From contig NZ_JQMR01000001.1 of the NCBI RefSeq assembly GCF_000744825.1, forward strand, positions 1,907,501 to 1,971,500: DNA of 64,000 nucleotides, in the 5' to 3' direction. Below, in pieces: positions 36,874 to 45,734 of this stretch. Each line of letters opens with the position of its first letter. The stretch's first letter is position 1. The translations under genes and the position numbers were made by a program. Source of the DNA: Carnobacterium mobile DSM 4848 (GTDB lineage Bacteria; Bacillota; Bacilli; Lactobacillales; Carnobacteriaceae). The notes beneath the pieces are model-generated. The model was given only the letters and a program-made list of their open reading frames with translations, made no database searches and was not told the origin of the DNA.

Positions 36874-37884
36874 ATGTCGATAAAAGTAGCGATTAACGGA
36901 TTTGGCCGGATTGGACGTTTGGCTTTACGCCGTATGTTGGAAAAGGACACAGAGTTAGAGGTTGTTGCCATCAATGATTTGACGAATAATGACGACTTGG
37001 TTTATTTGCTAAAATACGATACGGCACAAGGCCGTTTCCCATATGATGTAGAAGTGGGGAATGACGCAATTGTGGTAAATGGAAAAGAAATAAAATCATT
37101 TGAAGAAAAAGATGCGAGTCAGTTGCCATGGGGCGATTTAGGTATCGATATCGTCTTGGAATGTACGGGCTTCTATACTTCAGCAAAAAAAGCACAAGCT
37201 CACTTAGATGCAGGTGCAAAACGTGTATTGATATCGGCTCCAGTAAAAGCTGCAGGATCGGAAGTGGACAATACGAAAACAATCGTCTATGGTGTGAATC
37301 ATGATTCGCTTGATGCCAACGACAAAATCGTTTCTGCTGCTTCTTGTACGACGAACTGTTTGGCACCGATGGCCAATGTGTTGAATGAAAAATACGGCAT
37401 TGATCGTGCTTTGATGTCAACCATTCATGCTTATACTGCCACTCAAGCTTTACAAGATTCACCAGGTGGACGTAAAAATCGTGCAGGAGCACAAAATGCT
37501 ATTCCTGCTTCAACAGGTGCTGCCAAAGCGGTAGGAAAAGTGATTCCGGATCTGCAAGGAAAAATTGACGGAACTGCCGTCCGTATACCAACTATTACAG
37601 GATCAATGACAGAACTGTATTCAGTTTTAGGAAAAGAAGTAACAGCTGAAGAAGTAAATGCTGCCATGAAAGAAGCTTCAAGCGATGCGTTCTTATATAC
37701 TGAAGACGAAATCGTATCTTCAGATGTAATCGGAGTACCAGCAGGATCCATTTTTGATGCTACTCAAACCAAAGTGATTGAAGGCGAAAATGGCCAATTA
37801 GTCAAAACGGTTGCTTGGTACGATAATGAGTATGGTTTTGTGTCGAACATGGTAGGGACTTTAGAACATTTTGCTGCTATTTAA
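36874..37884 (+). CDS. gap: Glyceraldehyde-3-phosphate dehydrogenase, type I
   Basis: This 336-residue glycolytic enzyme converts glyceraldehyde-3-phosphate to 1,3-bisphosphoglycerate with NAD+. NAD-binding INGFGRIGR is at the start, Asp35 in INDLT fits NAD preference, the active-site Cys158 is in [12 protein letters not shown] and the base His185 in [17 protein letters not shown] precedes the ATG. It is a single-gene unit closed by a GC-rich terminator, without pgk or cggR beside it, so it may be a solitary or second gap gene. Confidence 0.96.
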   Translation: MSIKVAINGFGRIGRLALRRMLEKDTELEVVAINDLTNNDDLVYLLKYDTAQGRFPYDVEVGNDAIVVNGKEIKSFEEKDASQLPWGDLGIDIVLECTGFYTSAKKAQAHLDAGAKRVLISAPVKAAGSEVDNTKTIVYGVNHDSLDANDKIVSAASCTTNCLAPMANVLNEKYGIDRALMSTIHAYTATQALQDSPGGRKNRAGAQNAIPASTGAAKAVGKVIPDLQGKIDGTAVRIPTITGSMTELYSVLGKEVTAEEVNAAMKEASSDAFLYTEDEIVSSDVIGVPAGSIFDATQTKVIEGENGQLVKTVAWYDNEYGFVSNMVGTLEHFAAI

Positions 37885-37899
37885 TAAAAATTCGGATAA

Positions 37900-37928
37900 G
37901 CGGGAGAGCATAAAGCTCCCCGTTTTTT
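37900..37928 (+). terminator. Terminator after gap
   Basis: CGGGAGAGC and GCTCCCCG pair (one G-T) over ATAAA, followed by seven T residues. Confidence 0.9.
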
Positions 37929-38026
37929 TGCGTATTTGTTCTCAGTTTTCAAAATTAGTGATAGGAAATAATTATCAATAATAAAAAAAATACTGTAGCT
38001 GATTCAACGAAATTTAGCGGCTTCTT

Positions 38027-38060
38027 TTTTGTTGCATATACAACAAAATCTCTATATAAT
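38027..38060 (+). promoter_or_regulatory. MarR promoter with overlapping palindromic operator
   Basis: A perfect inverted repeat with arms TTTTGTTG and CAACAAAA around CATATA (38027-38048) overlaps a -35-like TTGCAT (38032), and TATAAT lies 17 bp on at 38055-38060. The MarR gene starts at 38093. Autorepression is the natural reading. Confidence 0.72.
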
Positions 38061-38092
38061 AATTGCTATCACTAATGAAATGAGGAGATGAC

Positions 38093-38545
38093 TTGATAGA
38101 TATTCTTCGAGATATTGGTGTAATTGCGAGGTCGTTAGATTCCATTGCCAATATAGAGTTCAAAGAATTAAAACTTACAAAAGGACAATACCTTTATTTG
38201 GTCAGAATCCAGGAGAATCCAGGAATTATACCAGATAAGTTAAGCGAAATGATCAAAGTTGATCGAACTACTGCCTCAAGAGCTATCCAAAAACTTGAGG
38301 CAAATGGCTATATTGAGAAACATTCTGATCCAGTCAACAAAAAGATAAAAAGGCTATTCACTACACAAAAAGGTGATGAATTAGCTGATGTTATTGTGAG
38401 AGAGAATGAATATTCAAACGGAGTTGCTTTAACAGGTTTGACAGATGAAGAAATTAAGCTATTCTCTCAATTCTTAACTACAATCAAACAAAATGTCGAA
38501 GAGGATTGGGATTTTGTGAAAAAAGGAAATAAAAGGATTTACTAA
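38093..38545 (+). CDS. MarR family transcriptional regulator
   Basis: This 150-residue winged-helix regulator has the DNA-recognition segment PDKLSEMIKVDRTTASRAIQKLEANGYIEK and wing DPVNKKIKRLFTTQKG, flanked by dimerisation helices. The start is TTG at 38093 after GAGGAG; no ATG fits. It heads a three-gene unit with a GNAT acetyltransferase (14 nt on) and a B3/4 protein. A palindrome over its promoter suggests it represses this unit. Confidence 0.9.
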   Translation: MIDILRDIGVIARSLDSIANIEFKELKLTKGQYLYLVRIQENPGIIPDKLSEMIKVDRTTASRAIQKLEANGYIEKHSDPVNKKIKRLFTTQKGDELADVIVRENEYSNGVALTGLTDEEIKLFSQFLTTIKQNVEEDWDFVKKGNKRIY

Positions 38546-38559
38546 AGGAGCTGTTGACA

Positions 38560-39072
38560 GTGGAGATTAAAAAAGCTGCATTAGCTGATTTAATGCTGCT
38601 TCAGGAAATCAGCATTGAAACATTTACAGATACATTTAAAGAGCAAAATACAGAAGAAGACTTAAACCAGTATTTAGAGAGAGCCTACAATCTTGAACAG
38701 CTAAAAAAAGAACTAGCTAATAAAAATTCAGCATTTTTCTTTTTGCTTGATAATAAAGAAACAGTAGGCTATTTAAAATTAAACGTAGAGGATGCCCAAA
38801 CGGAAAGTATTGCTGAAAATGCTATGGAAATTGAACGAATTTACATTCGAAAAAACTATAAAAGAAAAGGTTACGGAAAGTTTTTGCTAGAACAGGCTGA
38901 AAGGCTTGCTCAAAAAGAAAAGAAAAAGGTTATGTGGTTAGGAGTGTGGGAAGAAAATTCAGCTGCTCTAGCCTTTTACACAGCTAGAGAATTTGTTCAC
39001 ACAAGCTCGCATTCCTTTTTCATGGGGGAGGATGAGCAAACAGATTTTATTCTGACAAAACGGTTAATTTAA
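38560..39072 (+). CDS. GNAT family N-acetyltransferase
   Basis: This acetyl-CoA-dependent transferase of about 170 residues has the GNAT fold, with IERIYIRKNYKRKGYGKFLLEQA holding the CoA pyrophosphate-binding loop, and WLGVWEENSAALAFYTAREF as motif B. It resembles polyamine/amine acetyltransferases of the PaiA type. GTG at 38560 is 9 nt after AAAGGAG; an in-frame TTG at 38554 is too close. It is in the MarR operon. The acceptor is unknown. Confidence 0.86.
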   Translation: MEIKKAALADLMLLQEISIETFTDTFKEQNTEEDLNQYLERAYNLEQLKKELANKNSAFFFLLDNKETVGYLKLNVEDAQTESIAENAMEIERIYIRKNYKRKGYGKFLLEQAERLAQKEKKKVMWLGVWEENSAALAFYTAREFVHTSSHSFFMGEDEQTDFILTKRLI

Positions 39073-39091
39073 AGGGAAGGAAGTCCTTAAA

Positions 39092-39802
39092 ATGAAGAAA
39101 CTTATTGTAGACCCGGAATTTTGGGAAGTATTTCCAGAAGCGCAAATCAATGTTTTAGTAGTGAAGGGTATCAAAAATCAGGTTGATGAAGCAAAAAACG
39201 ATGATTTTTCAGAATTACTTAAAAATGGAAAAAAAGAAGCTAAAAAATTTTTAACAGAAGACACATTTAGTCAAAACCGAGTTGTTGATGAATGGCGACA
39301 AGCGTTTAGTCAATTTAAAACGAAAAAGGGAGCTCGCTCTTCCATTGAAGCCTTGTTAAAAAGAGTGGACCAAGACAGAGAGTTTTCTCCAATCAATCCG
39401 TTAGTTGATTTGTACAATAGTGTTTCGATGAAATACGCAGTGCCTTGCGGTGGCGAGGATCTGGATGTGATTTCTGGTGATCTGTATCTTGGAAAAGCCA
39501 AAGGTGGGGAACCCTTTTTTCCTCTAGGAGCTGAAAAAGATTCTCCTGCATTATCTGAAGAAATTATTTATTATGATAATAACGGAGCAGTTTGCAGGTG
39601 TTTGAATTGGCGAGAAGCTCAAAGAACCATGTTACAAGAAGATACGAAAAATGCTGTTTTAGTTATTGAATCGGTTAATTCAGAACAAGCAAAACGTGCA
39701 GATAAAGCTATTGAAGAGTTGCAGTCACTTATTTACTCTTATTCCCAAGTTGAAAGTATAACAGCTACACTAAATAATAAAAGTACTTCTTTTATCCTCT
39801 AA
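39092..39802 (+). CDS. B3/B4 tRNA-binding domain protein
   Basis: This 236-residue protein matches the stand-alone B3/4 domain found in phenylalanyl-tRNA synthetase beta chains. Typical are WRQAFSQFKTKKGARSSIEALLKRV, INPLVDLYNSVSMKYAVPCGGEDLD and NWREAQRTML. It may edit misacylated tRNA or act on free amino acids; the role of stand-alone copies is not settled. GGAAGGAAG precedes the ATG. It is the last gene of the MarR-GNAT unit. Confidence 0.88.
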   Translation: MKKLIVDPEFWEVFPEAQINVLVVKGIKNQVDEAKNDDFSELLKNGKKEAKKFLTEDTFSQNRVVDEWRQAFSQFKTKKGARSSIEALLKRVDQDREFSPINPLVDLYNSVSMKYAVPCGGEDLDVISGDLYLGKAKGGEPFFPLGAEKDSPALSEEIIYYDNNGAVCRCLNWREAQRTMLQEDTKNAVLVIESVNSEQAKRADKAIEELQSLIYSYSQVESITATLNNKSTSFIL

Positions 39803-39912
39803 AGGCTAAAAGGAGTACCTACTTAAAAAAGGGAATATATTGAAATACGAGTAGTTTTGGTGTCAATAAGAATAAAACAATTTTTAGTATGCATGTGCGT
39901 GGAAAAAGGTGG

Positions 39913-40896
39913 TTACTCTTTCTGAGTTATTTTTTCTAAACCTAACTTAATAAGACCGTTTAAATAATTTTGTGAGAACTCCTGCGAAATCGTGATCTTT
40001 GGGAAAACATTGTAAGAAAATACTTCAGATAAATATTTAATGATAAGCTCTTTTTCTATATGACTCAGCCAGTTTTCCGGTATATAGAGTATGATTTCGT
40101 GTGGATCATACATAGCTAGTATAGATTGGAGTGTCTCTGTTAATATAGAATTTAATTCCGAAGTTTTTAATGGAAAATTTGTGTATTTTAAATTAGGCAA
40201 ATGCTTAATTTCACCACTTAAATTATTATAGCCTCTAAAAATGTGTTGATTAATAATGAGTGCAGCACCTGGAGGAAAACTTTCTGGAAAGTAAACTCCT
40301 GCGAGAATGTGCTTGCTTTCTGATGAATACCCAAAAGTTGCTGCATTAATATCATTTTCGATAAATGAGTCGATAGCGATTTTTTTTGTTATTTCAGCAT
40401 TAAGGTCCAAATTTCTAAAAGGTATAAAATCCATAATTCTTAACTCTTTGTCTACTTCTACTCCTGGTATACCAGAAAGTACAATAGAGATTTCAGGGAA
40501 TTTCGCTTTTAGATTTGAAACAGATGCAAGAAATGCAGCTAACGTTATTGAAGATAAAGATTCTTTTTCTATAATATTACCTAATAGATCAACAACATAA
40601 AAATTAACGACCATCTTTTTTTCGTTTTCAATAAATTGATTAATTAAAACTAATTTCCGACGTTCATTAAATTTATAAGCAATTGCGTGGCGTCCACCAG
40701 TTTCAAAAGGAGTATCCAACTCAATGAAAATATTGTTTTGTACAATTTCTGGTATGAGTTTATTAATGGTCACAACGCTTAAATGAGATTGTTCTGATAA
40801 TTGTCTTTTAGTCATAGGGGAAACATTCTGTTTAAGCAGTTCTATTAATAAGTCTTGATTATGTTCTTTAATATTTTTTTGTTTATAGGCTTTCAT
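39913..40896 (-). CDS. ROK family transcriptional regulator (degenerate ROK domain)
   Basis: This 327-residue regulator has an N-terminal winged helix (LLKQNVSPMTKRQLSEQSHLSVVTINKLIPEIV) and a C-terminal ROK/actin-like domain (VLSGIPGVEV, ENDINAATFGYS). The CxCGxxGC zinc motif of typical ROK proteins is absent, so sugar sensing may be altered. AGAGGAGG precedes the ATG on the minus strand. Two similar palindromes lie just upstream. The likely role is repression of a sugar transport gene, of which only a fragment remains nearby. Confidence 0.82.
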   Translation of the reverse strand: MKAYKQKNIKEHNQDLLIELLKQNVSPMTKRQLSEQSHLSVVTINKLIPEIVQNNIFIELDTPFETGGRHAIAYKFNERRKLVLINQFIENEKKMVVNFYVVDLLGNIIEKESLSSITLAAFLASVSNLKAKFPEISIVLSGIPGVEVDKELRIMDFIPFRNLDLNAEITKKIAIDSFIENDINAATFGYSSESKHILAGVYFPESFPPGAALIINQHIFRGYNNLSGEIKHLPNLKYTNFPLKTSELNSILTETLQSILAMYDPHEIILYIPENWLSHIEKELIIKYLSEVFSYNVFPKITISQEFSQNYLNGLIKLGLEKITQKE

Positions 40897-40947
40897 TTAT
40901 TGAACCTCCTCTAAATTAATCATAGCAGAAAAAATGAAAGAAAACAG

Positions 40948-41008
40948 TTTATTAATTTTGTTAATAAAGGTATACTACCTTTAGATAATTAACTTTGTTA
41001 ATAAAGTT
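40948..41008. promoter_or_regulatory. Paired operator-like palindromes upstream of the ROK regulator
   Basis: Site 1 (40948-40968) has perfect arms TTTATTAA and TTAATAAA around TTTTG. Site 2 is AACTTTGTTAATAAAGTT (40991-41008). Both share TTTGTTAATAAAG, and they are candidates for ROK binding. Confidence 0.6.
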
Positions 41009-41023
41009 AAAGTGAGGTTCATA

Positions 41024-41123
41024 GATAAAAGGTAATCAGCAAAAGAGGAGTAGAAAAGGCGGCATACGTTTCTTATCTACTGTTACTGGACTAGTTATTG
41101 GAATACTTTTATTTTTGCATTAG
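41024..41123 (+). pseudogene. Remnant of the 5' end of a membrane transport gene
   Basis: A frame reads KGNQQKRSRKGGIRFLSTVT then GLVIGILLFLH before TAG at 41121-41123: a basic start followed by one hydrophobic helix, as at the N-terminus of many ABC or MFS permeases. The expected start codon is ATA, and GTGAGG precedes it. This could be what remains of the transporter controlled by the ROK protein. Family not certain. Confidence 0.35.
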
Positions 41124-41190
41124 TAGTGCACGAGTTATAAGGTTAAGAATTAAAACCAGTAATCATATTATTATTTAGGAGATGAAGAAA

Positions 41191-41571
41191 ATGCATTTAG
41201 AACATGTAGCAATTTGGACGAAAGACCTTGAAAAAATGAGAGAATTTTACGAGAAATATTTTAATGTAACAAGTAGTGAACTTTACTACAACCAAAGAAC
41301 ACAATTTCAATCTTACTTTTTAAGTTTCGAGACGGGTAGTCGTTTGGAATTAACAACTAAAAAATTTCTATCGGATAGAGCAGCAGATAGTTTAGGCTAT
41401 GCTCATATTGCTATTTCTGTGGGAACTAAAAACGATGTTGATTTTTTTGTCGAAAAATTAGTAGAAGATGGATACCCTCTGCTAAATGGCCCTCGTACTA
41501 CTGGAGACGGCTATTATGAAGCAGTGATTCAAGATCCTGAGGGGAATCTGATAGAACTAACAACTGATTGA
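41191..41571 (+). CDS. VOC (glyoxalase/bleomycin-resistance fold) protein
   Basis: This 126-residue single-module VOC protein has paired beta-alpha-beta-beta-beta units: HLEHVAIWTKDLEKMREFYEKYFN, then YAHIAISVGTKNDVDFFVEKL, and DPEGNLIELTT with the C-terminal metal-ligand Glu. His at the N-terminus and Glu near the end are kept, so it likely binds a divalent metal. ATG at 41191 is 10 nt after AGGAG; the earlier ATG at 41182 is too close to it. Reaction not known. It starts a three-gene run with the acetyltransferase and PHP genes. Confidence 0.86.
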   Translation: MHLEHVAIWTKDLEKMREFYEKYFNVTSSELYYNQRTQFQSYFLSFETGSRLELTTKKFLSDRAADSLGYAHIAISVGTKNDVDFFVEKLVEDGYPLLNGPRTTGDGYYEAVIQDPEGNLIELTTD

Positions 41572-41603
41572 AAAAAATAAATGGTTAATGGAGAGTAGAA
41601 AAG

Positions 41604-42230
41604 ATGACAAAAGATTTTGATTATCAACAAATGATAACAGGAGAACTCTATTTTGCGCCAGATATATTTCCTGAAAACAGTTCATTAGAAGGCAAAAAAC
41701 TAGCACAAAAAATTAATAACCTTCCTATAGAAAATAAAGAAGAAATCGTAGCGTTGGAAAAAAAGTTATTTGGCAAAACGGGAAATTCCATCTATGTCAA
41801 TCCACCTTTGTATGTTGACTATGGGCGACATGTGGAGATTGGCGATAACTTTTACGCGAATATGGATTGTGTTTTTTTAGATGTGAACAAGATTAGCATT
41901 GGAGACAATGTAATGGTTGGCCCTCGTGTTAGTTTCTACACTGCGGGACATCCTACTGATGCAGAAGTTAGAGTGAAAGAACTTGAATTTGGATTGCCTA
42001 TTGTCATTGAAGATAATGTTTGGATAGGGGGAAGTGCATCGATTCTGCCAGGAGTAACAGTTGGGGAGAACTCAATTGTAGCCGCAGGAGCTGTTGTGAC
42101 CAAAGACGTTCCTAATAATACGATTGTAGGCGGAAACCCAGCTAGAGTGATCAGAAAAATTGGAGAAAAAGATAAGGAAAAATGGGAAAAAGCGATGCAC
42201 GATTATCATACAGCAAAGAAAGACAAGTAA
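41604..42230 (+). CDS. Sugar O-acetyltransferase (Maa/LacA family)
   Basis: This 208-residue left-handed beta-helix acetyltransferase moves acetyl from acetyl-CoA to a sugar hydroxyl, as maltose or galactoside acetyltransferases do. It has the N-terminal Mac domain (MITGELYFAPD), hexapeptide repeats, the catalytic His in FYTAGHP, and the closing NSIVAAGAVVTKDVPNNTIVGGNPARVIR. Length is a little above the family norm (about 185-200). Natural substrate not determined. Confidence 0.92.
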   Translation: MTKDFDYQQMITGELYFAPDIFPENSSLEGKKLAQKINNLPIENKEEIVALEKKLFGKTGNSIYVNPPLYVDYGRHVEIGDNFYANMDCVFLDVNKISIGDNVMVGPRVSFYTAGHPTDAEVRVKELEFGLPIVIEDNVWIGGSASILPGVTVGENSIVAAGAVVTKDVPNNTIVGGNPARVIRKIGEKDKEKWEKAMHDYHTAKKDK

Positions 42231-42261
42231 AAAATGGGTGACTTAAAGGAGTTTTGTTTAG

Positions 42262-43095
42262 ATGGTTTATGCGGATTATCATGTCCACAGTGATTACAGT
42301 GACGATTCCTGGTATTTAATGGAAGATGTCGTAAAAGATGCTATTCAGCTGGGTCTAGAGGAAATTTGCTTTACTGACCATGTAGATTATGGGGTAAAAC
42401 CCGATTGGAGACCAGAGGAAGAGTTTCAAGCAGGCAAGAATAAAGAAGTTAAAAATGTTCATTACAAACTTTATTTTTCGGAGCTAGAGAAACTTTCTGA
42501 AAAATATGAAAAAAACATCACCATCAAAAAAGGACTAGAATTCGGCATGCAAGTCCATACCATCCCGCAATTTGAGAAACTTTATCAGTCTTATGATTTT
42601 GATTTTATTTTATTATCGGTGCATCAAATTGAGAACAAAGAATTTTGGACAGGAGAATTCCAAAAAGGGCATACACATCAGGAAAGTTATGATGAATATT
42701 ACGATGAGATGTATCGATTAGTCACTTCTTATAAAGATTATAGTGTATTGGCTCATATGGACTTGATGAGGCGTTATTTAGATAAAGAAGTTGATTTGTT
42801 TGAGTATAGTAAAGACAAAATAATGAAAATATTAAAAAAAGTGATAGCAGACAACAAAGGAATAGAATTAAACACTTCCTCTGTTCGTTATGAGATTAAC
42901 GGGTTCACCCCTTCTATAGAAATTTTAAAACTGTATCATAAACTTGGGGGTAAAATCATTACGATTGGCAGCGATAGCCATAAACCAGAACATTTAGGTT
43001 TTCATATCAAAGAATCTAAGAAACTGTTAAAAGATATTGGCTTTACTCATTTTTGTACTTTTGATAAAATGAAACCTATTTTTCATAAACTTTAA
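42262..43095 (+). CDS. PHP domain histidinol-phosphatase family protein
   Basis: This 277-residue PHP metallophosphatase of the HisJ/HisK type has the metal-binding DYHVHSDYS at the start, CFTDHVDYG, a GLEFGM segment with a ligand Glu, LLSVHQIE, LAHMDLMRRY and the C-terminal TIGSDSHKPEHLG. HisJ dephosphorylates histidinol phosphate, but with no his operon here it may act on another phosphate ester. AAAGGAG precedes the ATG. Confidence 0.88.
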   Translation: MVYADYHVHSDYSDDSWYLMEDVVKDAIQLGLEEICFTDHVDYGVKPDWRPEEEFQAGKNKEVKNVHYKLYFSELEKLSEKYEKNITIKKGLEFGMQVHTIPQFEKLYQSYDFDFILLSVHQIENKEFWTGEFQKGHTHQESYDEYYDEMYRLVTSYKDYSVLAHMDLMRRYLDKEVDLFEYSKDKIMKILKKVIADNKGIELNTSSVRYEINGFTPSIEILKLYHKLGGKIITIGSDSHKPEHLGFHIKESKKLLKDIGFTHFCTFDKMKPIFHKL

Positions 43096-43172
43096 AGATT
43101 TTAGTATTGTGTTAAATCTTTATCCGTCAAACAAATAGTAAAAAAATGTAACAGATTGGATTCTAAATTCTT

Positions 43173-43329
43173 TTTACGTACCTTAAGTCATTTAAATTTC
43201 TATCGATAAGGCAGGCAAATCCACTTTGCATACCTTAAGTATAAGAAAATTTATCACTTAAGGCACACAACTCAAATTTGCGTGCCCTAAAGGTGAAAAG
43301 GTCTATCACTTAAGGCACGCAATTTTTTT
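43173..43329. repeat. Three tandem 52-bp palindromic repeat units
   Basis: Three adjoining units (about 43173-43224, 43225-43276, 43277-43329) each begin TTTgCgTaCCTTAAgt and end in a near reverse complement such as ATCACTTAAGGCACGCAA. Each can fold into a hairpin, and the units match each other in phase. The third is closest to perfect symmetry. The family was not recognised. Genes on either side converge here. Confidence 0.75.
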
Positions 43330-43401
43330 GAAAATAAGATAATAAGTTTAACTCTTACTTATTTTTGACTAAATCGATAGTTTTTTTCCATATATAATAA
43401 A

Positions 43402-43444
43402 AAATGACACCTTCCTCCTTTTTATGCAGGAGAAAGGTGTCATT
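43402..43444. terminator. Terminator between the PHP and M24-like genes
   Basis: Arms AATGACACCTT and AAGGTGTCATT, with an inner CTCCT/AGGAG pair. It lies about 50 nt past the 3' end of the minus-strand M24-like gene, with an A run on the plus strand that gives T on the minus strand. Confidence 0.82.
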
Positions 43445-43492
43445 CTATTTATTCTGTTTTTTTAGCAACTTCGCTAAAAATGAATGTTCAGT

Positions 43493-44878
43493 TTAAGCTT
43501 CTTTTGTATAAGCTAGAGTTTTATTCAATAAAAATGGCGTATAGAAAGCTACTGTATCGCTTAAAGGTAAGATATCATCGGAAAGATTGATGTTGATCAC
43601 ATTTTTGATGTAGTTTCTTCTGTCTTCAATGCGTTTCCAGACATCCGGATACTGTTGTTTTAACTCGTCTCTCAAAGCTTCATCTGCTATAGCAATTGGT
43701 TCTTCCGCACTTGCACCTGAGTAGCCCGGCACACTTGGAATGATATCCACTTGGAATAGTTGTCCGCTCTTAACCACAGCTTTAGATCCTGGGTAGAATG
43801 GAGAAGACATCCACTCGTCATCTCCTGTATAGTGTCCAGGGTTTAGTGTCCAGCCATAAACGTCGGAAGGGAATACGGATTCGATCATCGAGTAGAATTC
43901 ATCGCCAGAAATGCCAATGCGGATATTTTCTAGCCATGTTGCATAAGCTGTAAAGTAAGGTTTGCCCACTTTTTCTAAATAGTCTTTTTGATTCTCAGGC
44001 AATTGTTCTTTAGAAGAAACCACAAATCCAGCACGACTGCTCAAACCGCCTTTGTAGCCGACCGTTATGGAATAGTTATCGGACAATTGAGCTTCTTTAT
44101 CTCTTGGGTAAAGAGTGGCATTTGTGAAACGCTGTCCTGCTGCACTAATGGTAGTGACCGTATTCGGCTGTCCATCTTGAGCAAGCAAAGCGCCAATTTC
44201 TTTTTCCGTTTTGCCGACCTCAATTGCTTGGATCGCGTTAAACATACCGATTCCTGCTAGTGAAGCACCGGCTTCGTAATGAGCGATCTCATTCGCATTA
44301 TGCGTTGTACGCAATCCGCCTTCTGGAGAGCTCAAAGAAAACGTGAAGTTTTTTAATTGGCTTCTATTCGATACATAGTTTAATAAACAGTCTACGATGT
44401 AAAAAGGTAGATCAAATAAATCAGCATTATCGTAACTGCTGGCAGTAAAGAGTTTCCAGCCAATGATTCCGATTTGAGCATCTGGTTTGATTTGACTTTC
44501 TTCAAAGAAGTTTTCCAACTTCTTTTCTCCTGCCATCGGTTGGTTTGGAAGAGAGAAGAAAGGAACGTGAATTGCCTTGGCCTTAATTCTAGAATGTTCA
44601 GCTAGCTTTAAGTTTTCATTTCCTAATAATAAATAACTGTCTCCATTTGCATGGACAACTAAGCAAGCTTCTTCAAAACGCGGAATAAAGCCGGTAAGAT
44701 ACTCGAAGTTAGCTCCATGTTCACGATCAGCATAAATAATTGCTGTATCGATTGAATTGGTTTTCATTTGTTCTAAAAAGTTTGTTTTTCTAGCAGCCAT
44801 GGTTTCGTCCGTTACTATCACGGACTGTGGGTTGGAATGGATCGTAGGCAATGTGACAGTAGTTAACTTAATGTTCAT
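43493..44878 (-). CDS. M24 (Xaa-Pro peptidase-like) protein with degenerate metal site
   Basis: This 461-residue protein has a creatinase-like N-terminal domain (FLEQMKTNSIDTAIIYA, FEYLTGFIPRFEEACLVV) and a C-terminal pita-bread M24 fold. The usual five metal ligands (Asp, Asp, His, Glu, Glu) are mostly gone: ITVGYKGGLSSRAG stands in place of the two-Asp segment and FQVDIIPSV in place of the EPG Glu. His in NPGHYTG and a Glu in SAEEP remain. It may be a non-peptidase member or use another chemistry. Its start overlaps the end of the DeoR regulator gene by 11 nt, so the two are co-translated. Confidence 0.8.
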   Translation of the reverse strand: MNIKLTTVTLPTIHSNPQSVIVTDETMAARKTNFLEQMKTNSIDTAIIYADREHGANFEYLTGFIPRFEEACLVVHANGDSYLLLGNENLKLAEHSRIKAKAIHVPFFSLPNQPMAGEKKLENFFEESQIKPDAQIGIIGWKLFTASSYDNADLFDLPFYIVDCLLNYVSNRSQLKNFTFSLSSPEGGLRTTHNANEIAHYEAGASLAGIGMFNAIQAIEVGKTEKEIGALLAQDGQPNTVTTISAAGQRFTNATLYPRDKEAQLSDNYSITVGYKGGLSSRAGFVVSSKEQLPENQKDYLEKVGKPYFTAYATWLENIRIGISGDEFYSMIESVFPSDVYGWTLNPGHYTGDDEWMSSPFYPGSKAVVKSGQLFQVDIIPSVPGYSGASAEEPIAIADEALRDELKQQYPDVWKRIEDRRNYIKNVININLSDDILPLSDTVAFYTPFLLNKTLAYTKEA

Positions 44879-45653
44879 TTTTATTTTCCTCTTTTCTAAC
44901 AGATTTTATAGTCGTTAAGTTGCTAATTTCTTTAAATTCAGGTTGCTTGCTTTCTAAATCAGTGACGATCATATCAAATTCAGAAACCTCACCTATTTTA
45001 TGAAGATAAGAGAGACCAAACTTTTTATGGTCAGCGACGAGCACATTTTTTTTAGCTTGTTTCATGATACTTTTCTTGGTAAAGGCATCCTCTTCATTTG
45101 GCAGAGAAACACCTGAGTCGGCAGTAATTCCTTCTGTACCGATAAAGGCAATATCAAAATTGAAATTTTTGACAAAGTCAGTAGTTTCTAATCCTAAAAA
45201 TCCTTTTGAAAGGTCGCGGTATTTACCAGGGAGACAGTGCAATTGGATGTCTTCATATTTAGCTAATGAATTCATCACCAATAATGAATTGGTATAAAAT
45301 TGGCAATTTTCGATATTGAATAACTCTCTTGCAACAGCTAGTGTGGTTGTACCGGTCTCAATAAAAACAGAACTACCCGGTTTGACTAAGGTTCGGCAAA
45401 ACTTGGCAATCATTTTTTTCTCGTGAATACTCACTTCTTCTTTAAACGAAATGGGATTTTCAAGTGTGGCATCTTTTCTGTAAATTGCGCCGCCATGGAC
45501 TAATTGGATTTCTTCCCATTTAGAAATTTCTTTTAAATCTCGGTTAACCGTCATCATCGAGACATTTAATTCATCTGCTAATTCTTTTGTTGTTACCTCG
45601 CCATTGATTTTTACCAAATTGAGAATTAGATCTTGTCTTTTCGCTTGATTCAA
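44868..45653 (-). CDS. DeoR family transcriptional regulator
   Basis: This 261-residue regulator has an N-terminal DeoR winged helix (QDLILNLVKINGEVTTKELADELNVSMMTVNRDLKEI, LVHGGA) and a C-terminal DeoRC sensor fold (FIETGTTTLAVAREL, LPGKYRDLSKGFLG, DIAFIGTEGI, VADHKKFG). The start is TTG at 45653 after AAGGAGGTG; a longer frame to 45743 has no ribosome binding site. It is transcribed with the M24-like gene, which it probably controls. A 30-bp inverted repeat lies upstream. Confidence 0.9.
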   Translation of the reverse strand: MNQAKRQDLILNLVKINGEVTTKELADELNVSMMTVNRDLKEISKWEEIQLVHGGAIYRKDATLENPISFKEEVSIHEKKMIAKFCRTLVKPGSSVFIETGTTTLAVARELFNIENCQFYTNSLLVMNSLAKYEDIQLHCLPGKYRDLSKGFLGLETTDFVKNFNFDIAFIGTEGITADSGVSLPNEEDAFTKKSIMKQAKKNVLVADHKKFGLSYLHKIGEVSEFDMIVTDLESKQPEFKEISNLTTIKSVRKEENKNEH

Positions 45654-45734
45654 CTGGAACACCTCCTTAACTAGATTAAGCGGTATCACGTTCTTTAGCT
45701 CTATTGTAACATTTAACAAAATATAAGCAACGCG

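Noticed and set aside
43173-43329. The tandem 52-bp units as a CRISPR array.
   Set aside because: There are no distinct spacers; the units are contiguous and internally palindromic, and no cas genes are present.
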